Source of the DNA: Phycisphaerae bacterium | GTDB lineage: Bacteria; Planctomycetota; Phycisphaerae; UBA1845; Fen-1342 | Direction: 5' to 3' | DNA: 64,000 nt | Assembly: GCA_017999985.1 (NCBI GenBank) | Contig: JAGNKU010000008.1 | Span: forward strand, 228,698 to 292,697 | Shown here: one piece after another, positions 52,246 through 61,094 of the stretch | Numbering within the stretch: the first letter of the stretch is position 1 | Layout of the letters: each line of letters starts with the position of its first letter | The notes under the pieces: generated by a model | Seen by the model: only the letters and a program-made list of their open reading frames with translations | The model's database searches: none | Told to the model about the DNA's origin: nothing | Position numbers and translations under genes: made by a program

Positions 52246-52506
52246 TCACGACCCCTTCATCAGGCTTTCGATCCACGTCCCGACGAACTTCAGCAGCAGC
52301 GTGCCGACGCCACAGAGTGTTGCGAAGGACAGCTTCTGGATCACCGCCAGTCGGGACTCGACGCGCTCCATCCGCACGAGCAGCGACTTCTCGGGATGCC
52401 CGTTGCCGAAGACGACCGAACGGATCTCCCGCACGTCCTTCAGGCACGCCGGCTCGTGCGGGCATCCCGCCGGCTGCGTCGTCGTTGTTGCTCCGTCATG
52501 GCTCAT
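52246..52506 (-). CDS. Small membrane-associated protein
   Basis: 86 residues starting at 52506 and overlapping the previous stop (ATGA). N-terminal Cys/His-containing part (CPHEPACLKDVREI), a coiled-coil helix (KSLLVRMERVESRLAVIQKL), then a C-terminal hydrophobic segment (FATLCGVGTLLLKFVGTWI). This resembles XhlA-type holin-associated proteins. Role in lysis is only suggested. Confidence 0.5.
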   Translation of the reverse strand: MSHDGATTTTQPAGCPHEPACLKDVREIRSVVFGNGHPEKSLLVRMERVESRLAVIQKLSFATLCGVGTLLLKFVGTWIESLMKGS

Positions 52507-52889
52507 GTGCCGCGCTCCATCCCGATGAACTTCGTGTGAACCCGCAGCGTCCGGCGATACGGGTCGCTGTAGCGCCAGGGCGGTTCGCCGCCCGGCGCCA
52601 TCACCTCGTAGAGGAAGATCTGCTCGCCGTCCGTCTCGCGAATCCGGTCGCCGGCTTGCGGCAGTACGACCTTGCCGCCAAGCACCAATTGGGCGGCCGA
52701 TACCAGGAAGTCCCGCGATTCGGTGCGGTGGATCACGCCGTATTCGTCGGCCTGCTCGAACTCCGTTCGGCCGATCGTGGCCGGCAGGTCCGCGCTGTCG
52801 CCGCCGCGGAGGTACGCGACCGTCCGCGACATGTGCCGCGTACGCTGGTCTTCCAGCCACGCCGCGCCTTGTTCGAGCAGGTCCGCCAC
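52503..52889 (-). CDS. Head-tail joining protein
   Basis: 128 residues. An N-terminal helix (MADLLEQGAAWLEDQRTRHM) then a beta-rich part with AQLVLGGKVVLPQAGDRI and a final strand TLRVHTKFIGME. Such helix-plus-beta-barrel proteins are head-tail adaptors in siphoviruses. Located after the cement protein gene as expected. Confidence 0.55.
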   Translation of the reverse strand: MADLLEQGAAWLEDQRTRHMSRTVAYLRGGDSADLPATIGRTEFEQADEYGVIHRTESRDFLVSAAQLVLGGKVVLPQAGDRIRETDGEQIFLYEVMAPGGEPPWRYSDPYRRTLRVHTKFIGMERGT

Positions 52890-52899
52890 GCCAGCGCTC

Positions 52900-53235
52900 C
52901 TACTGGCTCATCCGCACGCGCACCGTCGCATCGCCGTCCGCCGCCGCCTTGACGCACTTGCCGATGAGCTTGTTGCCCGCGGCGGTCGTCGTGGCGACGT
53001 TGTTCGTGTCGTCCCAGTACACGTTGGCGCCGGCGCTGATTGCGGTGCCGCCGCCCGTGGCCTTGGCGAAGTCGAGCACGCCGTCCACGGCCAGCGAGCC
53101 CAGCACGCCCGCCGCGATCGGCGTGCGGGCCACGCCGATGAGTTCGCCTTGTACGATCACGTCGCCGGCCGCGACCGCCGAACCCGGCGTGTAGTCGATC
53201 GACGCTCCCTCGTGCACGAATGTTGCCTGTGCCAT
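52900..53235 (-). CDS. DUF2190-type capsid cement protein
   Basis: 111 residues: MAQATFVHEGASIDYTPGSA, VAAGDVIVQGELIGVARTPI, then a Gly/Ala-rich domain with YWDD and a final RVRM strand. This is the pattern of small DUF2190 head decoration proteins that stabilise the mature capsid. Directly follows the capsid gene (minus strand). Confidence 0.75.
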   Translation of the reverse strand: MAQATFVHEGASIDYTPGSAVAAGDVIVQGELIGVARTPIAAGVLGSLAVDGVLDFAKATGGGTAISAGANVYWDDTNNVATTTAAGNKLIGKCVKAAADGDATVRVRMSQ

Positions 53236-53259
53236 GTGAACCTCCGAGTGCAGAGTTCT

Positions 53260-53330
53260 GAGTAGCAGGTAGCGAGTGATCGATGCCGCATCGTGGGTAT
53301 CAACTCGCTACTCGCCACTCGCTATTCGCG
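53260..53330. repeat. Inverted clusters of heptamer repeats
   Basis: GAGTAGC, AGGTAGC, GAGTGAT (53260-53280) face ACTCGCT, ACTCGCC, ACTCGCT, ATTCGCG (53303-53330). The two clusters are complementary, giving a stem of about 9 bp (GTAGCGAGT near 53270, ACTCGCTAC near 53303). They occupy the gap between the cement protein and capsid genes. Confidence 0.6.
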
Positions 53331-53336
53331 ACCCCG

Positions 53337-55370
53337 CTACACTTCGCCCTTGCTCTTGGTCCCGCCACGCGGTTCCTGCAGATTCACACCGAAATCGTGG
53401 TAGCCGCGCATCTGCACGCCGAGCACGTTGAAGTCGGCGTCGGCGGTCTCGATCGTCGGGGCCTCCTGCCCGTTGAGGAACGCGACCTCGATCACCGGCA
53501 GGTCGATCGGGTCGGCCAGGAGATACCAGGCCTTCTCCGAGTAGCCGGTGTACTGCTGGTTGCTCAGATACCGGCTGACCTCGACGCGGAACTTGCCCGT
53601 GTGCGGGTTGGCGACCGGGTAGGTCTGGTCGTCCACCGCGCTGCGGATTTCCAGCGACTTGTACAGCACCGTCGCGATCGCGCTCAGCGCGGTCGGCACG
53701 AGCACCACCGCCGGCATCGCCCCGAGCGGCTTGCCGTCCGGGTCGGTCTGGTTGAGGAACGCGACCTCGGCCTTGCTGAGCCCCTCGATCGACAAAGCCG
53801 TGTCGGCCCCGCTGAGGAAGTTCTTGTTGGCAACGCTGAAAAAAGCGGCGTTGTTCATGAAGACCGACCAGAACACGTCGTTGATCTTCAGGCCGGACCC
53901 ACGGCCGAGCTTGCGGGGCACCGTGGTGATCGCACCCAGGTCGTCGTTGATGATGTCGCGACGGTCGATCGACAGGAGCAGACCGTACGTGTCGGCCTTG
54001 TTCGTGTAGGCCTGCTCACCGAGCGTGCCGTGCTTCAGCTCGCCGCCCGGGGCGACCTGCTCGTACTGGTCCTTGCCGATCAGCCGGTAGCTGGTGACCG
54101 TCTTGAAGTCCGACACGTTGCGGACCGCGCAGATGTTCCGCCACGTGCGCTCGACGCTGGAGAAGCCCTCCAGCAGGAACTTGTTGGCGACGTTGCTGAG
54201 GATGCCGCCGATGTCGATGGTCGAGAAACCGGCCTGGAGGTTCTGGCCGAAGGCGAAACGCAGCACCTCACGGCTGTCGCGAAAGTTGCGGCCGGTGTAG
54301 CCGTTGGCCCAGGCGGCCTCGAGCAGCAGTTCCTGAAGCCCGATCCCGCCGCGAAAGCGCCGCGCCGCTGTGTCGAGCGTCTGCTCGTCGTACAGCGCTT
54401 CGATCTTCGTGACCTTGCCGGTGAGCAAGCAGGCCGCTTCGAGGACCTGGCCGCTCATCGTGTCGCTGGAGACGTGGACCGCCGGCGCCTTGGGACGACT
54501 GGCACGCAGCTTCTCCAGCTCGGTCTTCTCCTCGGTCCACCCCTCGGCGATCGCCTGCTCCTCGATCTGCGCGAACTTGCTCCCGCAGATGCGGCGGATG
54601 GCGGCGATGCGCTTGCTCTCGGCCAGCGCCTGCGCGCGGATTTCGCTCGTCGGGTAGACGGACGGGTTGGCCTCCGTGCCATTCCCGTCCGTCAGACCCG
54701 CGCGCGTGGATTCCGGCGTAGCCGGTGGCTTGGTCTCAGCGGTCTGTGTGACCGGCGTGTCGTTGTTGTCATCCATGACGTCGTTCTCCTGCTGCTGAGC
54801 CGCAATGGTCGCGGTGGTGCCGCCGTCGGCGCCGAGGTCCACAAAACTGATCTCCCCCAGCACCGTCCGCCGGGCGACGTAGAGCGGGCCGTCGAACGTC
54901 CGGCCGTTGACGGTGACGCTCTTGCCCGCCCGCACGAAGTCGGCCTGGGCCACCTGCGCCCCGATCGACGCCTGCCACGGGAAGCCGCGCTTGCCGCTGG
55001 CCACGACCTCCCGCGCCACAGCGGTCTCGCGGCTCACGACGCCCTCGGCGATCAGCCGGCCGCCCTCGATGACAATTCGCTCGGTGTGCCCCACGCCGGC
55101 GTACATGCTGTGGCCGAAGCGCACCGGCCGACGCTGCGACGGGATCGAAAGGCCCTCGAGGTCGACCACCACCGGGTAGCGCCAGCCCTCGACGTGCATC
55201 GGCTCGCCGGTGTAGGCCAGCATCGTGAAGCGCGGGACGACCGGGGCATCGCCCTCCACGGCCGCCGCTTCCAGAGTGATGCGTTCGGCCTTGCACACGA
55301 GCGACAACTGATCGGGAACCTGCTCCGCAGCCTCACGCGGCCTGGCGGGCGTCTTCGTCGTCCGTGACAT
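53337..55370 (-). CDS. Prohead protease/major capsid fusion protein
   Basis: 677 residues from the ATG at 55370 (MSRTTKTP), with AGGAGG 9 bp upstream. The N-terminal about 190 residues are protease-like (FTMLAYTGEPMHVEGWRYPV, RPVRFGHSM); the C-terminal about 300 residues are the capsid fold (LSIDRRDIINDDLGAITTVP, VQMRGYHDFGVNL). Full-length homologue of 19006-20904. Overlaps the portal gene by 38 bp. Makes and matures the phage head. Confidence 0.9.
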   Translation of the reverse strand: MSRTTKTPARPREAAEQVPDQLSLVCKAERITLEAAAVEGDAPVVPRFTMLAYTGEPMHVEGWRYPVVVDLEGLSIPSQRRPVRFGHSMYAGVGHTERIVIEGGRLIAEGVVSRETAVAREVVASGKRGFPWQASIGAQVAQADFVRAGKSVTVNGRTFDGPLYVARRTVLGEISFVDLGADGGTTATIAAQQQENDVMDDNNDTPVTQTAETKPPATPESTRAGLTDGNGTEANPSVYPTSEIRAQALAESKRIAAIRRICGSKFAQIEEQAIAEGWTEEKTELEKLRASRPKAPAVHVSSDTMSGQVLEAACLLTGKVTKIEALYDEQTLDTAARRFRGGIGLQELLLEAAWANGYTGRNFRDSREVLRFAFGQNLQAGFSTIDIGGILSNVANKFLLEGFSSVERTWRNICAVRNVSDFKTVTSYRLIGKDQYEQVAPGGELKHGTLGEQAYTNKADTYGLLLSIDRRDIINDDLGAITTVPRKLGRGSGLKINDVFWSVFMNNAAFFSVANKNFLSGADTALSIEGLSKAEVAFLNQTDPDGKPLGAMPAVVLVPTALSAIATVLYKSLEIRSAVDDQTYPVANPHTGKFRVEVSRYLSNQQYTGYSEKAWYLLADPIDLPVIEVAFLNGQEAPTIETADADFNVLGVQMRGYHDFGVNLQEPRGGTKSKGEV

Positions 55371-56859
55371 CGCCCTCATCCTCCTGTTCGTCTTCCGTGA
55401 CCGCGGGCGCCACCTGCGCCGTCGTCAGTCCCAGCTCGCGCATCAACGCAAGCTCGCGCCCGCGCTGGCGCAATTCGCTCTCCCAGTCGAGTCCCTGCTT
55501 GGCGTACTCGGCCGCCAGCGTCGTCGTGCTGCTTGCCAGGCGCGTTGCCTGGGCACTGGCTTCCTTGGCGGGGTCGACGTGCTCGAAGCCGTCCCAGAAC
55601 CACTGGTGCGGGAACTCGGCATCGCGCGTCCGCAGCGACTGCGGTAGATAGCCCTCGATCAGCACGGCCTCATTCAGCCAGGCGGTCAGCACGCGGTCGA
55701 GCACCATGTCGCTCAGATAGACCTGGTCGATGCGGATGGCTTTGAAGAAGGCTTGGTGGTCGAGCCGCCCCGAGGCGTAGTTGTAGCCCGAGGAGTTCCC
55801 GGCCGCGATGTTGAACGGCATGTTCAGGCACCGCGCGATCTCGTTGAGGATCTCCCGCTTGAACATGTCGTAGGTCGTGGCCGGCTGCTCGGCCTTGATC
55901 TGCGACGGCTCCCAGCCCTCGGGCGTGAACACGGCCATGTTCGGGGCGAACTCCATCTCCGTCATGGGTTCGACCTCGGCCGCCTCGCCGCCCGGGGGCG
56001 CACTGGTCTTCATCAGCACGGCGATGTTCGCCGCGCTTTCCGCCGCCGCGATCACCGCCAGCGTGTACCGCCGGAGCTGCGCGAATAGCGGCAGCGCCGG
56101 CGTGATCTCGGGAATGCCGCGGCTTTGGCCGGGTCGCTCTGGACGGAACAGGTGGATGACCGACTCGGCCGGCAGCACGTCGAACTCGGGCCCACTGCTG
56201 TGGAACGCCGAGCTGTCGCCGGGGTGCCGGCGCAGGACCGTGTACGCGACGGCGTTGCCGAACTCATCGAAGGCGATGCCGTCGACGATGTTGGCCAGGG
56301 CATCGAGACCGCGAACCCGCTGCTCACGCGGCGGCGACGCGACTTGGTCGGCCTCGATCAACCGCAGGTCGAGCGTGACTGGCACGCTGGCGGGCGGGGA
56401 CGCCCGCCCCACCCCGGGATTGCTGGTCAGGAGCCCGAAACACTCGCCGCTTTCGCACTGCCCGACACGCATCGCGCGGAGCTTGTGGGCCAGGCCGACC
56501 GCTTTCGCCCAGCGCGTGAACTCCTTCTCGACGATGCGGTTCGCGTCGGGATCGTCAGTCAGCATCTGGAGCCGCGGTCCGGTGCCGACGACATAGTTCG
56601 CCAGCGTCAGGACGATGCCCTTGGCGTAGCTGTTGTTGGCAACTTCGTAGCGCGCCCGGCTGCGCAGGATGCGCCGCACGTTGGGGCTGGCGGCGACGTT
56701 GGGCGACAGGTGATCGGCGCTGGCCCAGTGCTTGCGGTTGTCAGGCGTGGTCTGCGCCGCGTCGTACTTGCCGCGCACGACGACCAGACGGCCGCGCGGC
56801 GCAGTAGCGCCGCCGGCCGTCCGCAGCCCGAGATGTCGCAGCCACTTGAACAAATTCAC
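55333..56859 (-). CDS. Lambda-type portal protein
   Basis: 508 residues from a GTG at 56859 with GGAG upstream. Conserved portal pattern: an N-terminal basic region, VASPNVRRILRSRARYEVAN-like start (actual VAASPNVRRILRSRARYE), RLIEADQVASPP, then MPFNIAAGNSSGYNYASGR and DHQAFFKAIRIDQ, which is the signature region of lambda/Siphovirus portals. The C-terminal tail is acidic (EDEQEDEGDVTDDEDA). It forms the dodecameric ring at the DNA-entry vertex. Lies between terminase and capsid as usual. Confidence 0.88.
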   Translation of the reverse strand: MNLFKWLRHLGLRTAGGATAPRGRLVVVRGKYDAAQTTPDNRKHWASADHLSPNVAASPNVRRILRSRARYEVANNSYAKGIVLTLANYVVGTGPRLQMLTDDPDANRIVEKEFTRWAKAVGLAHKLRAMRVGQCESGECFGLLTSNPGVGRASPPASVPVTLDLRLIEADQVASPPREQRVRGLDALANIVDGIAFDEFGNAVAYTVLRRHPGDSSAFHSSGPEFDVLPAESVIHLFRPERPGQSRGIPEITPALPLFAQLRRYTLAVIAAAESAANIAVLMKTSAPPGGEAAEVEPMTEMEFAPNMAVFTPEGWEPSQIKAEQPATTYDMFKREILNEIARCLNMPFNIAAGNSSGYNYASGRLDHQAFFKAIRIDQVYLSDMVLDRVLTAWLNEAVLIEGYLPQSLRTRDAEFPHQWFWDGFEHVDPAKEASAQATRLASSTTTLAAEYAKQGLDWESELRQRGRELALMRELGLTTAQVAPAVTEDEQEDEGDVTDDEDARQAA

Positions 56860-57009
56860 ACCGCTCCGGGCCGGACAACCATCTCTCACCGTTCCATTCG
56901 CGTCACGAGGCCGCCGGTCGCGCCGTGCAGCCAGCGCGCCCATCGAACCAGCCACCACGCCCACCACGGCCGGCGGCGCGTGGTGAGCGTGATGATGCTG
57001 GAGGGGCCG

Positions 57010-57378
57010 CTACTCACGGACATGGTCCGCCACGCGCGCCAGGATCGAGTACGGCCGGCCCGGCTCGGCGATCGTGAACTCGCGCGTCGCCGGCTCGCCC
57101 TCGACCAGGTCGAGCTCGAACACCTGCGCGCCGTTGAACTGGAGCGCCGCGTCGAAGTCGTTGCGGTACAGCTCGGCGGTAGCCGCGTCCGCCTGGATCA
57201 CGACCGCCTGGCCGAACGTCAGACCGGAAAGCGGCGAGCCGTCGGCGTCCGTGGTAGGCGGCGTGAGCGTGAACTCGCCGGCGTGGTTGGAGATCTGCCG
57301 CGCCGACAGGCCGGGCGCGCCGGGGGCCTGAATGTTCATCGTGTCGAGCGTCGCGATCGTGACCGGGCCAAACGACAT
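57010..57378 (-). CDS. Hypothetical protein of the head module
   Basis: 122 residues from the ATG at 57378 (MSFGPVTIATLDTMN). Beta-rich, with DGSPLSGLTFGQAVVIQADA and a C-terminal EPGRPYSILARVADHV. The upstream frame extends into the tRNA and was rejected. It lies between the tRNA and the portal gene. Unknown; an Ig-like or decoration fold is possible. Confidence 0.45.
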   Translation of the reverse strand: MSFGPVTIATLDTMNIQAPGAPGLSARQISNHAGEFTLTPPTTDADGSPLSGLTFGQAVVIQADAATAELYRNDFDAALQFNGAQVFELDLVEGEPATREFTIAEPGRPYSILARVADHVRE

Positions 57379-57433
57379 CCGTTTCTCCTTGAAGATGAGG
57401 ATCAACCGGCGCCGCGACCGTCGCGCCGCCGAC

Positions 57434-57504
57434 TTGCGGGAGCGGGATTCGAACCCGCAGCTCCGGCTCATGAGGCCGGCATGTTGCCGCTACACCATCC
57501 CGCC
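57434..57504 (-). tRNA. tRNA-Met (anticodon CAT)
   Basis: 71 nt on the minus strand. D-stem GTGT with an AGCGGCA loop, anticodon stem CCGGC/GCCGG with loop CTCATGA (anticodon CAT), T-stem GCGGG/CCCGC with loop TTCGAAT, acceptor GGCGGGA/TCCCGCA. The acceptor has six pairs but position 1:72 is G:A, unpaired as in initiators. The anticodon stem lacks the three G:C pairs of initiator tRNAs, so elongator identity is more likely. CCA is not encoded. Confidence 0.8.
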
Positions 57505-57546
57505 ACACCGGCGGCGCAGGGCGGCCGCCTGCTGGCTGCTTGCGCG

Positions 57547-57744
57547 TTACGTCGTGCCGGGTGGCACGATCTTGACGCGGGCCAGCGCCTTGGCGGGGTT
57601 TTTGGCCGCCTCCTTGGACGCCAGGTACTTGTCCGCCTCGATCTGGTCCTGCAGATCGTGCTGCTCGACGCTGCCCGCGTCGCCCTGGGCGCGTTTGGGA
57701 CCCTCGGCGTTCTGCTTGATCGCGTCGGTCAGGTCTTCCGGCAC
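57547..57744 (-). CDS. Small phage head-module protein
   Basis: 65 residues: MPEDLTDAIKQNAEGPKRA, then LQDQIEADKYLASKEAAK and the ending VKIVPPGTT. The pattern LxDQIxADxYLASKxAA followed by PPGT is one I know from small proteins encoded next to portal and terminase genes in siphoviruses. Probably a helical head-assembly protein. Confidence 0.6.
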   Translation of the reverse strand: MPEDLTDAIKQNAEGPKRAQGDAGSVEQHDLQDQIEADKYLASKEAAKNPAKALARVKIVPPGTT

Positions 57745-57938
57745 GGCATCACCTCTCCTTCACTACCTACCGCCGTGCCGGCGGAACTGTCCGCCGCGGG
57801 CGCGTCTAGCCGGGCAAGTGCTCGCGCTCTCGTGGGGCGGGTTCCATATCTGGAAAGAAATTGCCCCAGCCTTCGGTTGGCCGTATCGTTTCCCGCACTA
57901 CAAACGCAGCGCGACCGGAATCAATGCGGAGGTGGCCG

Positions 57939-58598
57939 ATGCCGTTGTCGCAAGCGGCAAAGCAGGTGCTGGTTAATCGGATACGCAGAGCGATTGATCG
58001 AGCAAGGAGCCTGTATGACCGCATGGTCGTCAACGGAATGACCCGAAACCACGCAGGTACCCCCGTTCATCTGCGTCAGGTTGATCGGCGCGATGCTGCG
58101 CAGTTCATCTTCTTCGAGCTGGCCGCCAAGTTTGAGTCGTTCCTCGTGGATGCCTTTGCGATGGAAGCCCGGATCAAGTTCGACGTGCAGCCGCAAAGAG
58201 CGGAGTACATAGTGGGCCACATTGACCGCGGCCTGGATGGTGTCATGGGCTGGGCTGTCCCCAGGAACATTCGCGACCGTGCACGTCATTTGCACGGCGT
58301 AAGCGGGTTCTTTGCGCGCCTCGATTCCCTCCTAGGAAACACGACTTATCAACGGCTGCACCACGCCCACGTGGTTCGCAATCGCATTGCCCATGCGTCA
58401 GGCAGTGCCGTGTCTCAGTACCGCCAGATTCTCGGCGCTCTTCAAGTCCCTGGGGCCAGCCGGCAGGGGCTGAGTCCTGGTCGCTTGCTGGTGGAATACC
58501 CATCAGCCACGGCTGTTGGGGATAGGTGGTTCCATCGCTTCGTAAGCGCCTACACGCAATGCGTCGACAGCTTCAACCGCAGCGTTCGAGTGTCGTGA
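57939..58598 (+). CDS. HEPN-like protein on the strand opposite to the prophage operon
   Basis: 219 residues from the ATG at 57939, chosen for GGAGG 6 bp upstream. Helical throughout. The motif HVVRNRIAHASG (about 143-154) contains RNxxxH-like RNRIAH, the mark of HEPN ribonuclease or nucleic-acid-binding domains; an upstream acidic helix (FFELAAKFESFLVDAF) is also typical. It is the only plus-strand gene in the structural block. Such morons often act in defence or superinfection exclusion. No partner antitoxin is obvious. Confidence 0.55.
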   Translation: MPLSQAAKQVLVNRIRRAIDRARSLYDRMVVNGMTRNHAGTPVHLRQVDRRDAAQFIFFELAAKFESFLVDAFAMEARIKFDVQPQRAEYIVGHIDRGLDGVMGWAVPRNIRDRARHLHGVSGFFARLDSLLGNTTYQRLHHAHVVRNRIAHASGSAVSQYRQILGALQVPGASRQGLSPGRLLVEYPSATAVGDRWFHRFVSAYTQCVDSFNRSVRVS

Positions 58599-58629
58599 CG
58601 CGGCGCCCCAAGCTCTTCTGCAAGTTTGA

Positions 58630-58821
58630 TCACCTGACCGCCCGTTCGCAGGTGGTCATCCGCTGCCCGCAGTGCCGACAGCGGCGGTAGCGGACGATCA
58701 TGCCGTTGGCCCGGCGGGTGTGATCCACGAAGAAGTGTCGGCAGCCGCACTTGCGGCACTCGAGCCCCCGCTCGTCCTTGTCGGGCGGCCAGCTCCCCCG
58801 TTCTCTGCGAAGCCCGGTCAT
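58630..58821 (-). CDS. Small zinc-ribbon protein
   Basis: 63 residues: ECRKCGCRHFFVDHTRRANG and RRCRHCGQRMTTCE form a CxxC...CxxC zinc ribbon. Overlaps the large terminase gene by 4 bp. Probably DNA- or RNA-binding, perhaps aiding packaging or regulation. Confidence 0.6.
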   Translation of the reverse strand: MTGLRRERGSWPPDKDERGLECRKCGCRHFFVDHTRRANGMIVRYRRCRHCGQRMTTCERAVR

Positions 58822-61094
58822 GCGCCCTTCCTCCGCAGATCCGCCTGCGTGTAGCGCTTGCGCGGCCGCGTGGGCAGCGCTTCGCCGGGGGCCTTAACGC
58901 CCGCCAGCGACGCGGCGGCGGCGCAGCCCACCAGGCAGTCGAACCAGTGGTTGTCGGGCCGCGTCGGGCGCGGTGACCACTCGCGCACCACGCGCCCCAG
59001 GCCCTGCACCTCGACCCACGTCTCGGACTGCGCGACGTGCTCGGCGAACAGCTCGTGCTCGCGGCCGTCCTTGCCGAACAGCGCGATGCAGCCGCGATCG
59101 CCGGCGGCCGTGGCCAGGCCGGCATGCACGAACGTCTTCCAGTAGTTCACGTCCACCAGCACGTGCTGGAACTCGGCGGTGCGGCGGACGTTGGGGATGT
59201 ACCAGTAGTGACCATGCACCTCGCCGGGGTGGCGGGTGTACGTAGAAAGCGGCTTGCGGGCGGCGCGGATGCCGACGCCTTTGGCCAGCATCATCGCGGC
59301 GCCGCCGACCTTGCGCTTGACGTCGGCGGCGATGCCCGGTTTGTACCCCATGTCCACCAGCAGCCGGTCGATCTTCATCAACCCGTCGCCGCGCTGCCAC
59401 TCCCGCGCGAGGTACGCCGATACGAGCTTCTCCAATCCGGCGTGGATCGCTCCGTCGGTTCCGGTCCCCGGAAACGCCCGCCCCAGCGTGCGTTTGGCGG
59501 TCGCCAGCGTGAAGCCGTAGCGTTTCTGCTCGGGGAAGGTGCCGTAGTCGATGACGTAGCCGGTGAAGTTCTCCTCCCACGCGCAGACGCAGTAGTAGAG
59601 CAGCCGATCGTGCACATCGATGAACATGGTCAACCGCGTGCAGGCCAGCGGCACCTGGCCGCGCAAGTAGCCGCTCGTCTTCTGGCAAACCTGCTCCGGC
59701 GTCAGGACCTGGTCGTCGAACTGCGTCAGCACCGGCTCGTTCTGGTACTCGCTGGCGAACGCCTCGGGGCCGACTTTGAGCTTCAGATTCATGGCGTGCT
59801 GGATGGCGGAGAGCTCGGTCCGGGCGTCGTACCGGGCCGGCCAGGCGACGACCGCGCCCGCATCCATCCCCGCGCGACGCTGGCCGTAGAACTCGGTCGC
59901 GGCCTCGGTGCCCTCGGTGCGGCGGACGTTGGCGTACTCGTCCCACAGCTTGTCGTTCGTCGGAAAGGCATAGACGAGCTTCGTGCATTCGCTGTCCCAC
60001 TCTGGGTTCTTCTCCCGGTCCAGCACCTGGTCGGCGAGGTCGCCGTCGTAAATCTTCGTGCAGGTCAGCACCGCCGCGATCTGCTCGCCGGGACCGGCCA
60101 TGCCCAGCACGTCGCCGTTGAGCAGCTCCATGCGCCGTCGGGTCTGCGTCGGTGACGCCGCCGACTGGCGGGTCTGCGGGTCGTCGAGCAACACCAGCGA
60201 CGGGCGGATCACCGAGCCGTCCACGCGCGTGTGCTGCTGTCCGCGCATGTTCGCATCCAGGCTGGTGGTCGTGATGATCGACCCGCTCGACGGGCTGACC
60301 TCGTGGCCCTCCTCGCGCAGGGCGCACGGCAGGTGGTCGCCCTCGATGGTCGGGAAGACCAGTTTCTCCTGGCCCCAGTGAACGTGCGTCAAACGGCCTT
60401 CGATGTGTTGTTGAAGCTGCCGCTTGGAGCTGTTCTCCAGGCAGCGCAGCGGGTAGACGGTCTCGGGGAAGTCGGCCAGCAGCAGCGGGTTTTCGACGAT
60501 GTGCTTCTTGATCGGCAGCAGCAGCTCCTTCGCCCGGTCGTCCGCTGCGCCGATCAGGCACACGAACGGTCGATAGCCGTAGAGCACCGCCCACAGCGCC
60601 GAGCAGCGCGCCAGCGTCGTCTTGCCGCTGCCGCGCGGCATGGCGAAGGCGAATAGCCCGCCGGCGCGCACGGCCCGCTCGATCCGCTCGATGACGCGGA
60701 GGTGGTCGCCCGACCACTCGCGGTGGAACGCCGCCGGGAAGTAGGTCTCACAGAACTCGCGGAACGATTCCTCGCAGCGCCGGCGTCGCTCGAAGTCCAC
60801 GATCTCAGGGATGGGATGGATGTCCTGCGACGCCTTGGTCGCGGCGCGGTTGCGTTCGGCCTGCCGCCGCCGCGCCTCGGCGTAGTCCATCCGAGCGGGC
60901 CGCGGCCGGTCCAACTCGTCGATGAGCCAGCGCACGTAGCGCACCAGGTGGACGTGCGCGCCGTCGCCGAATTTCAGCGCCCCGGCGTCCATCTGCCGGC
61001 GCAGGCGCGAGCGCGTCAGCACCGTCCCCAGCGGCGTCGCGTTCACCATCTGGAGCAGCTCGCTCTGCGTCAGCCGGGACGGGTCAATCGCCAT
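58818..61094 (-). CDS. terL: Terminase large subunit with N-terminal DNA-binding extension
   Basis: 758 residues, longer than most. An N-terminal extension (about 1-65) resembles the small terminase next door: VHLVRYVRWLIDEL here, INLVRYTAWLNRQL there. ATPase: MPRGSGKTTLARCS (about 152) and SLVLLDDPQT (about 300). Nuclease domain: LTMFIDVHDRLLYY (about 495) and later acids. It packages DNA into the head through the portal. Overlaps the small subunit gene by 11 bp. Confidence 0.88.
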   Translation of the reverse strand: MAIDPSRLTQSELLQMVNATPLGTVLTRSRLRRQMDAGALKFGDGAHVHLVRYVRWLIDELDRPRPARMDYAEARRRQAERNRAATKASQDIHPIPEIVDFERRRRCEESFREFCETYFPAAFHREWSGDHLRVIERIERAVRAGGLFAFAMPRGSGKTTLARCSALWAVLYGYRPFVCLIGAADDRAKELLLPIKKHIVENPLLLADFPETVYPLRCLENSSKRQLQQHIEGRLTHVHWGQEKLVFPTIEGDHLPCALREEGHEVSPSSGSIITTTSLDANMRGQQHTRVDGSVIRPSLVLLDDPQTRQSAASPTQTRRRMELLNGDVLGMAGPGEQIAAVLTCTKIYDGDLADQVLDREKNPEWDSECTKLVYAFPTNDKLWDEYANVRRTEGTEAATEFYGQRRAGMDAGAVVAWPARYDARTELSAIQHAMNLKLKVGPEAFASEYQNEPVLTQFDDQVLTPEQVCQKTSGYLRGQVPLACTRLTMFIDVHDRLLYYCVCAWEENFTGYVIDYGTFPEQKRYGFTLATAKRTLGRAFPGTGTDGAIHAGLEKLVSAYLAREWQRGDGLMKIDRLLVDMGYKPGIAADVKRKVGGAAMMLAKGVGIRAARKPLSTYTRHPGEVHGHYWYIPNVRRTAEFQHVLVDVNYWKTFVHAGLATAAGDRGCIALFGKDGREHELFAEHVAQSETWVEVQGLGRVVREWSPRPTRPDNHWFDCLVGCAAAASLAGVKAPGEALPTRPRKRYTQADLRRKGA

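Noticed and set aside
53283..55367. Plus-strand 694-residue ORF
   Set aside because: Antisense shadow of the capsid fusion gene.
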